Assembly: GCA_964449895.1 (NCBI GenBank)
Contig: CAYVBY010000008.1
Span: forward strand, 44,259 to 108,258
Direction of reading: 5' to 3'
Source of the DNA: Intestinibacter sp964449895
GTDB lineage: Bacteria; Bacillota; Clostridia; Peptostreptococcales; Peptostreptococcaceae
DNA: 64,000 nt
Below are positions 33,358 through 42,332 of this stretch, piece by piece. The translations under genes were made by a program, and so were the position numbers. Under the pieces are notes generated by a model. The model saw only the letters and a program-made list of their open reading frames with translations. It ran no database searches and was not told the origin of the DNA. How positions within the stretch are numbered: position 1 is the stretch's first letter; every line of letters starts with the position of its first letter.

Positions 33358-36084
33358 CTAGTTTTTACCACAGCAATTTTTGTATTTTTTGCCACTACCA
33401 CATGGGCAAGGATCATTTCTTCCTACTTTAGTTTCTTTAACAACAGTATTTGTACTACCTTCACTTGGTGCAGACATAGTATCAACATCAACTATTTGTT
33501 TTCTTTCTTTAGGTTGTTGTTCTATAGTTATTCCAAATAAATATCTAACTGTATCTTGTCTTATTTGGTCTACCATTTCGTCAAACATATTGAAACCTTC
33601 CATTTTGTAAGCTATTACTGGGTCTTGTTGACCTAATGCACGAAGTCCTATACCTTGACGTAATTGATCCATAGCATCTATATGATCTATCCAATGATTA
33701 TCAACACATTGTAAAAGTATGATTCTTTCTACTTCTCTCATTCTTTCTGATGTAATTATTTCTTCTTTTTCTTTATAGACTTCATAAGCTATTTCGTAAA
33801 TTTTTTCTGTTAATTCTTTACCTGAAAGAGTTTCTAATCCTTCTACTTCTAGACTTTCAGCTGGCATAAATGATCCATATAAGTAATGTTTTAATCCAGA
33901 ATAATCTATAGTTTTTTCTTCTGTATATGCTTCTACAGATGTAGCTATTCTTTCTTTTACCATAGATTGGATATAATCATGTATATCTTCTCCTTCTAAA
34001 ACACTACCTCTTTCAGCATATATAACTTGTCTTTGTTTATTCATAACATCGTCATATTGAAGTACATGTTTTCTTATGCCAAAGTTTCTACCTTCAACTT
34101 TCTTTTGTGCACCTTCAATTGATTTAGTTAACATTTTATGTTCTATAGGCATATCATCTTCTAAACCTATTTTTTCTACAATACCTTTGATTTTTTCACT
34201 TCCGAATAATCTCATAAGTTCGTCATCTAGTCCTATATAAAATCTTGATGCACCTGGGTCACCTTGACGACCAGAACGACCTCTTAACTGATTATCTATA
34301 CGTCTAGATTCATGTCTTTCTGTACCGATTATTGCAAGACCACCTGCTGCTTTAACTTCTTCTTGTTCTTTAGCAGCTTGTTCTTTAAATTTGTCATATA
34401 GATGTTCAAATGTTTCTTTAGCTTTTGCTAAATCTTCATTTTCTGCTAATTCTTCAGCATCTATACTAGTATCAACTCTTTTAATTGATTCTTCAGTAAA
34501 TCCTTGTCTTCTTAATTCTTTTTTAGTTAAGAAAAGAGGGTTACCACCAAGCATAATGTCAGTACCACGACCAGCCATATTTGTAGCTATTGTAACAGCT
34601 CCAAGTCTACCAGCTTGAGCAATTATTTCTGCTTCTTTTTCATGGTTTTTAGCATTTAAAACTTCATGTTTTATACCTTTTCTCTTAAGTATTTGAGATA
34701 GTAATTCAGATTTTTCTATTGAGACTGTACCAACTAGTACTGGTTGGTTTTTGCTATGTCTTTCTATTATATCCTCTGCAACTGCATTAAATTTACCTTT
34801 TTCATTTTTGTAAACTACATCTGGTAAATCTTCTCTTATTACAGGTTCATTTGTTGGTATTTGTACAACGTCCATTTTGTAGATTGATTTAAATTCTTCT
34901 TCTTCTGTTTTAGCTGTACCTGTCATACCTGCAAGTTTTGCATACATTCTAAAGAAGTTTTGGAATGTTATAGTTGCAAGAGTTTTTGATTCTCTTTGAA
35001 CATGTAATCCTTCTTTAGCTTCTATAGCTTGATGTAATCCTTCTGAATATCTTCTACCAAACATTAAACGTCCTGTAAATTCATCAACTATGATAATTTC
35101 TCCGTCCTTAGCAACATAATCTACATCTTTTTTCATTATAGCATGTGCTTTAAGAGCTTGATTTATGTGATGGAATAATTCAGTATGTTCTACATCAGTT
35201 ATATTCTCAACATTGAAATAAACCTCTGCTTTTTTGATACCTGATTCACTTAATGAAACAGCTTTTTGTTTTTCATCTATTTCATAATCACCATCTGATG
35301 GTAATTCTTTTTCTTCTTCAGTTTTTTCTTGTTGTGTTTTACTTGGTCTTTTTAATGTTAATACAAATGTATTAGCATCTGTATATAAATGAGTAGATTT
35401 GTCTCCAGGTCCAGATATTATAAGTGGTGTTCTAGCTTCGTCTATTAAGATTGAGTCAACCTCATCGACTATAGCATAATTTAACGCTCTCTGAACTCTT
35501 TGTTCTTTATGAATAACCATATTATCCTTTAAGTAGTCAAATCCATATTCATTATTTGTACCATAAGTTATATCACATTCATATTGTTTTCTTCTTACTT
35601 CAGGACTTTGTCCATGAACTATAACCCCTACTGTAAGGCCTAGAAATTCGTAAATTTTACCCATTTCTTCCTTGTCACGTTTTGCTAAGTAATCATTTAC
35701 TGTAACAACATGTACACCCTTACCTTCAAGAGCATTAAGATATACAGGTAATGTTGCAACTAATGTTTTCCCTTCACCTGTTTTCATTTCAGCGATTCTA
35801 CCTTGATGTAAAACCATTCCTCCTATAAGCTGTACTTTATAGTGTCTTAATCCTAAAACCCTCTTAGAAGCTTCTCTAACTGTAGCAAAAGCTTCTGGTA
35901 ATATATCATCTATTGTTTCACCACTAGCTAATCTTTCTTTAAAAATATTAGTCATATTTTTTAATTCTTTGTTTGACATGGCTTCAAATTTTGGTTCCAT
36001 AGCTTCTATTTTATCTGCTATCTTTCCAAAAGATTTTATTTCTTTTTTGTCAGCCATATTAAATAAATTATCTAAAAAACCCAT
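33358..36084 (-). CDS. secA: Preprotein translocase ATPase SecA
   Basis: A 908-residue motor for post-translational secretion. Walker A is MKTGEGKT near residue 102, and the DEAD-type box reads IVDEVDSILIDEARTPL. The preprotein cross-linking domain, helicase motifs (MAGRGTDIMLGG; GRSGRQGDPG) and scaffold follow. The C-terminal zinc SEC-C motif is CPCGSGKKYKNCC. RBS AGGAGAG. Length is typical for the main SecA1. It lies upstream of prfB, an order common in Firmicutes. Confidence 0.97.
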   Translation of the reverse strand: MGFLDNLFNMADKKEIKSFGKIADKIEAMEPKFEAMSNKELKNMTNIFKERLASGETIDDILPEAFATVREASKRVLGLRHYKVQLIGGMVLHQGRIAEMKTGEGKTLVATLPVYLNALEGKGVHVVTVNDYLAKRDKEEMGKIYEFLGLTVGVIVHGQSPEVRRKQYECDITYGTNNEYGFDYLKDNMVIHKEQRVQRALNYAIVDEVDSILIDEARTPLIISGPGDKSTHLYTDANTFVLTLKRPSKTQQEKTEEEKELPSDGDYEIDEKQKAVSLSESGIKKAEVYFNVENITDVEHTELFHHINQALKAHAIMKKDVDYVAKDGEIIIVDEFTGRLMFGRRYSEGLHQAIEAKEGLHVQRESKTLATITFQNFFRMYAKLAGMTGTAKTEEEEFKSIYKMDVVQIPTNEPVIREDLPDVVYKNEKGKFNAVAEDIIERHSKNQPVLVGTVSIEKSELLSQILKRKGIKHEVLNAKNHEKEAEIIAQAGRLGAVTIATNMAGRGTDIMLGGNPLFLTKKELRRQGFTEESIKRVDTSIDAEELAENEDLAKAKETFEHLYDKFKEQAAKEQEEVKAAGGLAIIGTERHESRRIDNQLRGRSGRQGDPGASRFYIGLDDELMRLFGSEKIKGIVEKIGLEDDMPIEHKMLTKSIEGAQKKVEGRNFGIRKHVLQYDDVMNKQRQVIYAERGSVLEGEDIHDYIQSMVKERIATSVEAYTEEKTIDYSGLKHYLYGSFMPAESLEVEGLETLSGKELTEKIYEIAYEVYKEKEEIITSERMREVERIILLQCVDNHWIDHIDAMDQLRQGIGLRALGQQDPVIAYKMEGFNMFDEMVDQIRQDTVRYLFGITIEQQPKERKQIVDVDTMSAPSEGSTNTVVKETKVGRNDPCPCGSGKKYKNCCGKN

Positions 36085-36142
36085 TGTTTCAAATCTCTCC
36101 TAACTGCATAAATTATACTATTATACATTTTATCATAAAACT

Positions 36143-36166
36143 TTAATATTTAATATTAAATATTAA
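36143..36166. repeat. Perfect 24-bp A/T palindrome upstream of secA
   Basis: A perfect palindrome with no G or C lies 59 bp before the secA start. Its right-hand 17 bases (TTAATATTAAATATTAA) recur at 61110-61126, upstream of glmM. Confidence 0.7.
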
Positions 36167-36247
36167 CATGATTATACTATTTAATACTATTTTTTCTCTA
36201 ACTTTATTTATTAAACTGAAGTTACGAAATTAGTGTTACTACTTTTA

Positions 36248-37561
36248 TCACTCTTCAGTGTAATCTTGTGGTAAATAAGTATCTACTTCATCAAAAGTTA
36301 ACTTATCAACACTTTTTAATTTTCTATTAATTTGTCTAGTTCTAGTTCCTACAAGCTTATCTATTTCTGAACTAGCTTGATTTAGTTTGTTTTGTGCGGA
36401 ATTAAGTACAGTTTCAAACTTAGTAAACTCAGTTTTGACTGCACCTAGAATTTTCCAAACTTCACTAGAATGTTTTTCTATGGCAAGACTTCTAAATCCC
36501 ATTTGTAGACTGTTTAAAAGTGCTACTAATGTAGTTGGTCCTGTTATGTTTATTTTATATTCTCTTTGTACAGTTTCTACTAATTTTTGATTTTTTAAAA
36601 CCTCTGCATAAAGACCTTCTGTAGGTAAAAACATAAGTCCAAAATCAGTAGTATGTGGTGGATCAATATATTTATCTCTTATATCCTTAGCTGATTTTTT
36701 TATGAATTTTTCTAAATTTTTAGAGGCTATATCTATTTCTGCTTGATTTTGGCTATCATAGGCATCTAAAAGCTTATTATAAACTTCTAAAGGAAATTTA
36801 GCGTCTAGTGGTAAATATATCATTTCGTTGTCATAATCTCTTCCTGGAAGTTTTATTGCAAATTCTACAGTTTCTCTTGAACCCTTTTTAGTTATGACAT
36901 TTTTTTCGTATTGTTCCACTGATAAAAACTGCTCTAACACTCTCTCAAGCTGAACTTCACCTAGTACACCTCTCATTTTTGTATTAGAAAGAACCCTTTT
37001 TAAATCTCCAACTCCTGCTGCTAGATTTTGCATTTCGCCAAGACCTTTATGAACTTCTTCTAGTCTTTCGCTTACCATTTTAAAGGATTCTCCTAATCTT
37101 CTTTCAAGAGTACTTTGTAGTTTCTCATCTACTGTAACCCTCATTTTCTCTAAATTGTCTTCAGTAGATTTTGTAAGTTGTGTAAATTTTTCATCTTGTA
37201 AATTAGTCAAATCATCTAGACTTTTTCTCAAGTTGTAGTTAAATGTATCAAGTGTTCTTTCCATAGTCGTTGAGTATGTATCAAATTGATTTTTTTGTAA
37301 ATTAGATAATTCAATCATATTACTTAATATAGATGAACTTAATTTTTCAATCGAATCACTTATTTCTATTCTATTAGATTGTTCATTTTTTCTAGATTCT
37401 TCTCTATTTAAAATAAATTCTTCCCTAAGTGCCTTTTCCACTGATATTAATTTTTGGTCCATATTTTTTTTGACAGGATCCATATTAACATTTTTATTAA
37501 TTGTTATATAAATATTAACAACTAATAAAACTATAATTAAAATTAATAAAATTTCTATCAT
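36248..37561 (-). CDS. rmuC: DNA recombination protein RmuC homologue
   Basis: A 437-residue protein with one N-terminal membrane segment (IEILLILIIVLLVVNIYI), a long coiled coil (about 30-150) and a restriction-endonuclease-like domain. The latter includes LPGRDYDNEMIYLPLDAKFP and MFLPTEGLYAEVL, typical of RmuC. I start at the ATG at 37561, which has RBS AAAGGAGTG. The frame extends to 37591 but without an RBS. The protein limits recombination at inverted repeats in E. coli. It stands alone between secA and hpf, with the hpf terminator upstream. Confidence 0.92.
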   Translation of the reverse strand: MIEILLILIIVLLVVNIYITINKNVNMDPVKKNMDQKLISVEKALREEFILNREESRKNEQSNRIEISDSIEKLSSSILSNMIELSNLQKNQFDTYSTTMERTLDTFNYNLRKSLDDLTNLQDEKFTQLTKSTEDNLEKMRVTVDEKLQSTLERRLGESFKMVSERLEEVHKGLGEMQNLAAGVGDLKRVLSNTKMRGVLGEVQLERVLEQFLSVEQYEKNVITKKGSRETVEFAIKLPGRDYDNEMIYLPLDAKFPLEVYNKLLDAYDSQNQAEIDIASKNLEKFIKKSAKDIRDKYIDPPHTTDFGLMFLPTEGLYAEVLKNQKLVETVQREYKINITGPTTLVALLNSLQMGFRSLAIEKHSSEVWKILGAVKTEFTKFETVLNSAQNKLNQASSEIDKLVGTRTRQINRKLKSVDKLTFDEVDTYLPQDYTEE

Positions 37562-37654
37562 TTTTATCACTCCTTTCTTAATTATTAACAAATTAATTAT
37601 TTTTTAATACATTAAATTTTAAGCTATTTATAAATATTTCTCAAATATTATATT

Positions 37655-37692
37655 AATTAAAAAAGCTATCGATAATTTCTTATCGATAGCTT
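37655..37692 (-). terminator. Terminator of hpf
   Basis: AAGCTATCGATAA (37663-37675) and TTATCGATAGCTT (37680-37692) form a 13-bp stem with a 4-nt loop. On the minus strand it is followed by TTTTTTAATTAA. Confidence 0.93.
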
Positions 37693-37732
37693 GTAATTAC
37701 TTAAACTAAAAATTTAATAATCTTACAAAATA

Positions 37733-38275
37733 CTATTCATGTTCTATTAATCCATATCCGCCAGTTTCACGTTTGTAAACTATTGATATTTCATCTGTAG
37801 CTATATTTCTAAACATATAGAATCCATGTCCTATTAATTCCATTTGTAATACAGCTTCTTCTGGACTCATAGGCTTCATATCGAATTTTTTATGTCTTTC
37901 TATAACTATATCAAATTCTTCTTCATTTTCAGTTGCATCAGTTTCAATATTTTGGAATCTAATACTTTCTTGTCCTTTAGCTTGATATTTATCTTTTAAT
38001 TTATTTTTATATCTTCTTAGTTGTTTATTTAGTTTGTCATAAACTACATCAATTGCAGCATATAAACTTTCTTCACTATCCTCAGCTCTTATTATTGGAC
38101 CATTTATAGGGATTATTGTCACTTCTATTTTTTGTTTTGCTTTTCTAGCACTTACAGTAACTTTTACTTCTGTGTCTTCATGTAGATAGCGATCTAATTT
38201 ACTTAATTTATCTTCTACAGCTCCTTTGATTCCTTCTGTAAGTTCTATTTTCTTTCCTGTTATTAATATTTTCAT
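37733..38275 (-). CDS. hpf: Ribosome hibernation promoting factor, long form
   Basis: A 180-residue long HPF (also called RaiA or YvyD). The N-terminal domain (MKILITGKKIELTEGIKGAV; about 1-100) binds the 30S decoding region. The C-terminal domain (about 120-180; VIERHKKFDMKPMSPEEAVL and YKRETGGYGLIEHE) dimerises ribosomes into 100S particles. A basic linker (KQLRRYKNKLKDKY) lies between. RBS AAAGGGGG. It has a long leader region that also contains the raiA RNA further upstream. It is probably induced in stationary phase or sporulation. Confidence 0.96.
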   Translation of the reverse strand: MKILITGKKIELTEGIKGAVEDKLSKLDRYLHEDTEVKVTVSARKAKQKIEVTIIPINGPIIRAEDSEESLYAAIDVVYDKLNKQLRRYKNKLKDKYQAKGQESIRFQNIETDATENEEEFDIVIERHKKFDMKPMSPEEAVLQMELIGHGFYMFRNIATDEISIVYKRETGGYGLIEHE

Positions 38276-38462
38276 AAGAACAGCCCCCTTTGTGACGTAA
38301 AGTTCATAGGTTCATATTTTTATGTTTTATGTACTTCACTATTATGATAAATTTTTATGTTTAATAATATTATTCTACATTAAATTTAAATCTCCTTTTA
38401 TTTTTTTTATTTTTTTAATATATTTTTTATATAAAATTTTATATAAAAAAATTATGTTTAAA
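38276..38462. other. Extremely AT-rich leader of hpf
   Basis: The stretch 38384-38460 is almost entirely A/T with long T-runs. It borders a cluster of DnaA-like boxes. No open frame or riboswitch is recognised. It probably holds the hpf promoter, but no single -35/-10 pair is convincing. Confidence 0.45.
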
Positions 38463-38505
38463 TGTGGATTAAATTATGCACAATTCCTGTGTATAATGTG
38501 GATAA
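38463..38505. promoter_or_regulatory. Cluster of four DnaA-box-like 9-mers
   Basis: TGTGGATTA (38463-38471), TTATGCACA (38474-38482), TGTGTATAA (38488-38496) and TGTGGATAA (38497-38505) lie in 43 bp. The last is the exact complement of the consensus TTATCCACA; the others differ by one base. The cluster is next to an A/T-only tract. Confidence 0.6.
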
Positions 38506-38631
38506 CTTTGTTGATAAGTTTTAAAATGTTGATTTTTCAATATTTTATCAAAATGATATATACACAATACATATGTTCGTTTGTTATTAAAATAATTCAT
38601 AATTTTCTATAATATTACAAATTTGTACAAT

Positions 38632-38663
38632 ATAAAAAAAAGACGAGTTATAAAACTCGTCTT
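38632..38663 (-). terminator. Second terminator downstream of raiA RNA
   Basis: AAGACGAGTT (38640-38649) pairs with AACTCGTCTT (38654-38663). On the minus strand it ends in eight T residues. It comes about 80 bp after the raiA RNA terminator and ensures that transcription does not enter hpf. Confidence 0.88.
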
Positions 38664-38742
38664 AAAATAATAAATTTTGGTTAAATTTTTAGGTTAATTT
38701 AAATTTGTTGTCTTATCATTTAATAAAAAATAATTTTTTGTA

Positions 38743-38771
38743 TAAAAAAAAGTACCCTTAATTAGGTACTT
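38743..38771 (-). terminator. Terminator of the raiA RNA
   Basis: Minus-strand AAGTACC and GGTACTT (38765-38771 with 38750-38756) form a stem with an 8-nt loop, followed by a run of eight T. Confidence 0.85.
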
Positions 38772-38998
38772 ATATGATATTCAGCTGACCTGGTTTTTGA
38801 CCCCACACTCGCCTACTGCGACGTTCGCTCTGGGTTTGCCGCACTACTAGCCGTCTCGATTTGAATTTTTTTGGGTTATCGGTAGGTCTTACTTCTAAGC
38901 CGCACCATGATCATCAATCCCATTTTTAGAATTAACTTACGTGGATCCCTTTGCCTGCGACTGGCTTGGACTTTCAACCACAGACCTGAATAATCACT
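38772..38998 (-). ncRNA. raiA-motif noncoding RNA
   Basis: A GC-rich transcript of about 225 nt in an AT-rich gap, with no open frame. The closing helix pairs TATTCAG near its 5' end with CTGAATA near its 3' end. Internal blocks such as GGTTGAAAGTCC, GGGATCCACG, GTGCGGCTTAG and GTAGTGCGGCAAACCC give a compact multi-helix fold. Its promoter and terminator are clear. Its position between comFC and hpf (raiA) on the same strand is the typical context of the raiA RNA motif of Firmicutes. The motif is assigned from context and pattern; a covariance-model match was not run. Known work links this RNA to growth-phase or sporulation physiology. Confidence 0.82.
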
Positions 38999-39003
38999 AG
39001 TCT

Positions 39004-39032
39004 ATTTTAATATCTTATTTAGATTATGTCAA
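39004..39032 (-). promoter_or_regulatory. Promoter of the raiA RNA
   Basis: Minus strand TTGACA (39027-39032), a 17-bp spacer and TAAAAT (39004-39009) form a near-consensus promoter. The start point would be near 38998. A strong vegetative promoter suggests abundant RNA. Confidence 0.85.
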
Positions 39033-39053
39033 TAGAATTATTTAGTTAAATGA

Positions 39054-39926
39054 TTAATCATTATCACTAAACGGCATATAAGGATCGATACTTCTAGTCA
39101 AAAGTGTCAATATAGTTATCTTGTTTACACAAGCTAATCTAAGTAGTTTAGATATTTCGTTAGCTGTAGATCCCGTTGTGAATATATCATCTACCAAAAT
39201 TACATTTTTATTTGCCAATAAATTTTCATCATCCCTTATATGAAACGAATTTTTAAGTTCATCTTGTCTTTCTTTTAGATTTAACTTATATAGCCTTTTA
39301 GTATTTTTATTTCGATAAATACATTTTAAAATAGGAATACCTGTTATATCACTCAAATCCTCTGCTATTTTCTCAGACTGATTAAATCCTCTCTGTCTGA
39401 GTCTTTTTTTGTGTAGTGGTACAAACAGCAAATAATCAGCTTTTAGGTTTTCTAATTCCATTTTTTCACTCATAATCTTAGCAATATATCTACAGAAGTA
39501 AGTTTTATTTTTGTATTTAAAATCAAGTATCATTTTTTTGCTAATATTATTATACTCTATACATGATATAGCCCTATCAAAATAAAAAGTCCTTCTCACA
39601 CAGTATGCACATGTAGCTATATCTTCATATTCTAAATTATGATTAATTATAGGCTTTCCACATTTTAGACAAGCATCTTTTAAAAAATGTAGTTCCTTGA
39701 AACAATCCTTACATATTGAATATGTATTTGTAAGGTTTATTGGATTGTCGCAGATTATACACGATATATTCTTTGGATATATAAAATCTAATAATAACTC
39801 TTTTATTTCTTTAAATTTAAGTTTTAAATCAATAATTGAACTAAAATCAATTAAGTCAACTTTTTTATCTACACTTAAATTATTATTCAAGCTAGAATTC
39901 TTGTTGCTCGTATTTGTTATCTTCAA
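39054..39926 (-). CDS. comFC: ComFC-type phosphoribosyltransferase
   Basis: A 290-residue protein of the ComFC/GntX family, which supports DNA uptake or repair. Cysteines ISCIICDNP, SICKDCF, CLKCGKP and TCAYCVRR (about 55-115) form zinc sites. The PRPP-binding motif VILVDDIFTTGSTANE lies near residue 245. The start is TTG at 39926, with GAAGG about 8 nt upstream, and overlaps the recD2 end by 35 bp. About 45 extra N-terminal residues precede the zinc domain. The two genes are probably co-transcribed. DNA uptake genes are not otherwise present here. Confidence 0.88.
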   Translation of the reverse strand: MKITNTSNKNSSLNNNLSVDKKVDLIDFSSIIDLKLKFKEIKELLLDFIYPKNISCIICDNPINLTNTYSICKDCFKELHFLKDACLKCGKPIINHNLEYEDIATCAYCVRRTFYFDRAISCIEYNNISKKMILDFKYKNKTYFCRYIAKIMSEKMELENLKADYLLFVPLHKKRLRQRGFNQSEKIAEDLSDITGIPILKCIYRNKNTKRLYKLNLKERQDELKNSFHIRDDENLLANKNVILVDDIFTTGSTANEISKLLRLACVNKITILTLLTRSIDPYMPFSDND

Positions 39927-42141
39927 TTAGCAGACCTTCTTTTTTAAATTTATTCAACTTAACTGCCAAATTGGAATATCTATCGTTTATTCGATTGTTC
40001 TTAATCATAAACTCTAAGTACTTCACATCTCCAACTAATACAACTTGTTTCTTAGCACGAGTAACTGCTGTGTAAAGTAAGTTTCTACTAAGTAGCATCG
40101 GAGGTGCCCATGTCATAGGAATTATGACTATTGGAAATTCACTTCCCTGACTCTTATGAATAGTTGTACAAAAACTATGATCTAATTCATCTAATTCATC
40201 ATACTTATAGCTTACTATTTTCATTCCATCAAATATAACAAAGATTTCCTTTTTTTCTTTGTCTATAAAATAAATATAACCAATATCTCCATTATATATA
40301 CCATGTCCGCTATTACTTCCGTCTTCTGTTTTCCATTTTTTTGTATAGTTGTTTTTTACCTGCATAACTTTATCTCCTACTCTAAAAGTTCTTTTTACAA
40401 AACTTTCTTCTGTTTTGAACTTTTTAGGTGGATTTAAAGATTTTTGCAATTCTATATTTAGATTATTTACGCCTAATGTTCCCTTTCTCATAGGGGATAG
40501 TATTTGTATATCTTTTAATTTGTCAACTCCGTAGTATTTAGGCAATCTCTCACTAACAAGTCCTGTTATTTCAGATAATATTTCTTCGTTTGTTTCCTTT
40601 CTTATGAAGAAAAAATCTTTACCCTTTACATTTAATTTCAAAGGTTCTCCTTTATTTATGTGGTGAGCATTTACAACTATCATACTTTCTCTTGCCTGTC
40701 TAAATATCTCATTTAGCCTAACTGTATTTATAACTTCTGAATCAATTAAATCTCTAAGTACATTTCCTGCACCTACAGAAGGTAATTGGTCACAATCGCC
40801 AACTATTAAAAGTCTCGTTCCAGGCTTTATTGCCCTCAAAAGATTATGCATAAGGATAATATCAACCATAGAAACCTCATCTAAAACAACTACATCTGCA
40901 TCTATTGGATCATCTTCATCCTTCATAAACATAAGTTCATCACTATCCATAGAAAATCCTATTTCTAAAAGTCTATGAATTGTCTTAGCTTCTTTATTTG
41001 ATGTTTCACTCATTCTTTTAGCTGCACGCCCTGTTGGAGCCGCTAAAACTACATTTTGCGCATTATTTTCAAATATCTTTATGATAGTGTTTATTGTAGT
41101 AGTTTTTCCTGTACCAGGACCTCCAGTTATTATAACTACTCCATTTTCTATCGACTCTTTAACAGCTAAAATTTGATTTTTAGCTAAAGTTATGTTGTCT
41201 TCTCTTTCTATAATTCTTATTTCTTCTTCTATATCTATATTTAAGTTATCAAATTCATATTGAGAAATTTTGATAATTTCTTTGCACACTCCATTTTCAG
41301 CCATAAAATAAGGCATAAGATATATATTTATACTATTTTTATCTCTTTCAATGTGTATCTTTTGAGTGTAAGCAAGTTCCATTACAGCTTCTTCTATATA
41401 AGACTTTTCTATTTCCAAAACCGTAGAAGTATTTTGAACTAGTACATCCATTGGTAAATAAGTATTTCCATTTGAGGTGCTTTGATTTAGTGTATATAAA
41501 ATCCCTTGAAATATTCTATCTTTTGAATATTTATCAATTCCTAGTTTATTTGCTATCTCATCTGCAATTTTAAATCCTATACCTCTTATATCTTCAGCTA
41601 ATTTATATGGATTTTTATTTATTACATCAATAGCTTTTTCTTTATATTTTTTGTATATCTTTAAACAGTAATTAGGAGTTATACCATAAGGAGATAGTTG
41701 CATAATTATGTTTCTAAGTTCCCTATTTTCTTCATAACTCTCAGTTATTTGCTTAATTTTCTTTGCACCAATACCTTCTACTTCTTTTAGTTTTTCTGGA
41801 GTATTTTGAATTACATCAAGAGTATCTACCCCAAATTTTTCAATAATTCTAAGAGCCATTTTCTCTCCTATACCGTGAATCATACCAGAAGACAAATAAG
41901 CATAAATACCCTCTAAAGAAGACGGTGTTACTGGCATAAATTTACTAACTTCAAATTGTGAACCATAAATCTTATGAGTAACCCATTTTCCCTCAACTTC
42001 TATAGTTTCTCCTACAGATAAAGTAGGCATACACCCAACTATAGTAACTTCCTCATCTTCATTTGCAAGAGAGGCTATGGTATAACCATTTTCTTCATTT
42101 TTAAAAATTATATCACTTATCATACCTTCTAATTTTTCCAT
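39892..42141 (-). CDS. recD2: RecD2-family DNA helicase
   Basis: A 749-residue 5'-3' helicase of the RecD2 type (no RecBC partners). The N-terminal OB-like and helix-hairpin-helix region (about 1-200) includes LSSGMIHGIGEKMALRIIEK. Walker A is ITGGPGTGKTTT near residue 340. Motif II reads VVLDEVSMVDI, and motif VI TAVTRAKKQVVLVGD. A UvrD-like C-terminal segment (TIHKSQGSEFPIVIIP) is present. RBS TAGGAGTG. It acts in repair and fork stability. Length is typical. Confidence 0.95.
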   Translation of the reverse strand: MEKLEGMISDIIFKNEENGYTIASLANEDEEVTIVGCMPTLSVGETIEVEGKWVTHKIYGSQFEVSKFMPVTPSSLEGIYAYLSSGMIHGIGEKMALRIIEKFGVDTLDVIQNTPEKLKEVEGIGAKKIKQITESYEENRELRNIIMQLSPYGITPNYCLKIYKKYKEKAIDVINKNPYKLAEDIRGIGFKIADEIANKLGIDKYSKDRIFQGILYTLNQSTSNGNTYLPMDVLVQNTSTVLEIEKSYIEEAVMELAYTQKIHIERDKNSINIYLMPYFMAENGVCKEIIKISQYEFDNLNIDIEEEIRIIEREDNITLAKNQILAVKESIENGVVIITGGPGTGKTTTINTIIKIFENNAQNVVLAAPTGRAAKRMSETSNKEAKTIHRLLEIGFSMDSDELMFMKDEDDPIDADVVVLDEVSMVDIILMHNLLRAIKPGTRLLIVGDCDQLPSVGAGNVLRDLIDSEVINTVRLNEIFRQARESMIVVNAHHINKGEPLKLNVKGKDFFFIRKETNEEILSEITGLVSERLPKYYGVDKLKDIQILSPMRKGTLGVNNLNIELQKSLNPPKKFKTEESFVKRTFRVGDKVMQVKNNYTKKWKTEDGSNSGHGIYNGDIGYIYFIDKEKKEIFVIFDGMKIVSYKYDELDELDHSFCTTIHKSQGSEFPIVIIPMTWAPPMLLSRNLLYTAVTRAKKQVVLVGDVKYLEFMIKNNRINDRYSNLAVKLNKFKKEGLLIEDNKYEQQEF

Positions 42142-42261
42142 AACACCACTCCTACTAAATTACTTCTTTATAATATATTATCCAAAATAATAAAATCCTT
42201 TCTATAAGAAAATCTTTAAGGTAAATTTTCTTAACACATATATACAAAATTATATTTAAAT

Positions 42262-42299
42262 TAAAAAAAGACCTTGCATATATTATAATACAAGGTCCT
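42262..42299 (-). terminator. Terminator of metK
   Basis: GACCTTG (42270-42276) pairs with CAAGGTC (42291-42297), with additional A/T pairs in the loop. A run of seven T follows on the minus strand. Confidence 0.88.
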
Positions 42300-42332
42300 A
42301 TTATCTTTATTAATTTTTTATATTTTTGAAAT

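Noticed and set aside
38384..38505. Main chromosomal replication origin
   Set aside because: dnaA, dnaN, rpmH and related origin genes are absent; only the DnaA-box cluster is reported.
38772..38998. 6S RNA, RNase P RNA or tmRNA
   Set aside because: Signature sequences of RNase P and tmRNA are absent, and the context next to hpf fits the raiA motif better. 6S RNA was considered but the fold did not look like one long stem with a central bulge.
39000..39053. Promoter of hpf
   Set aside because: Two terminators lie between this promoter and hpf, so it serves the raiA RNA.
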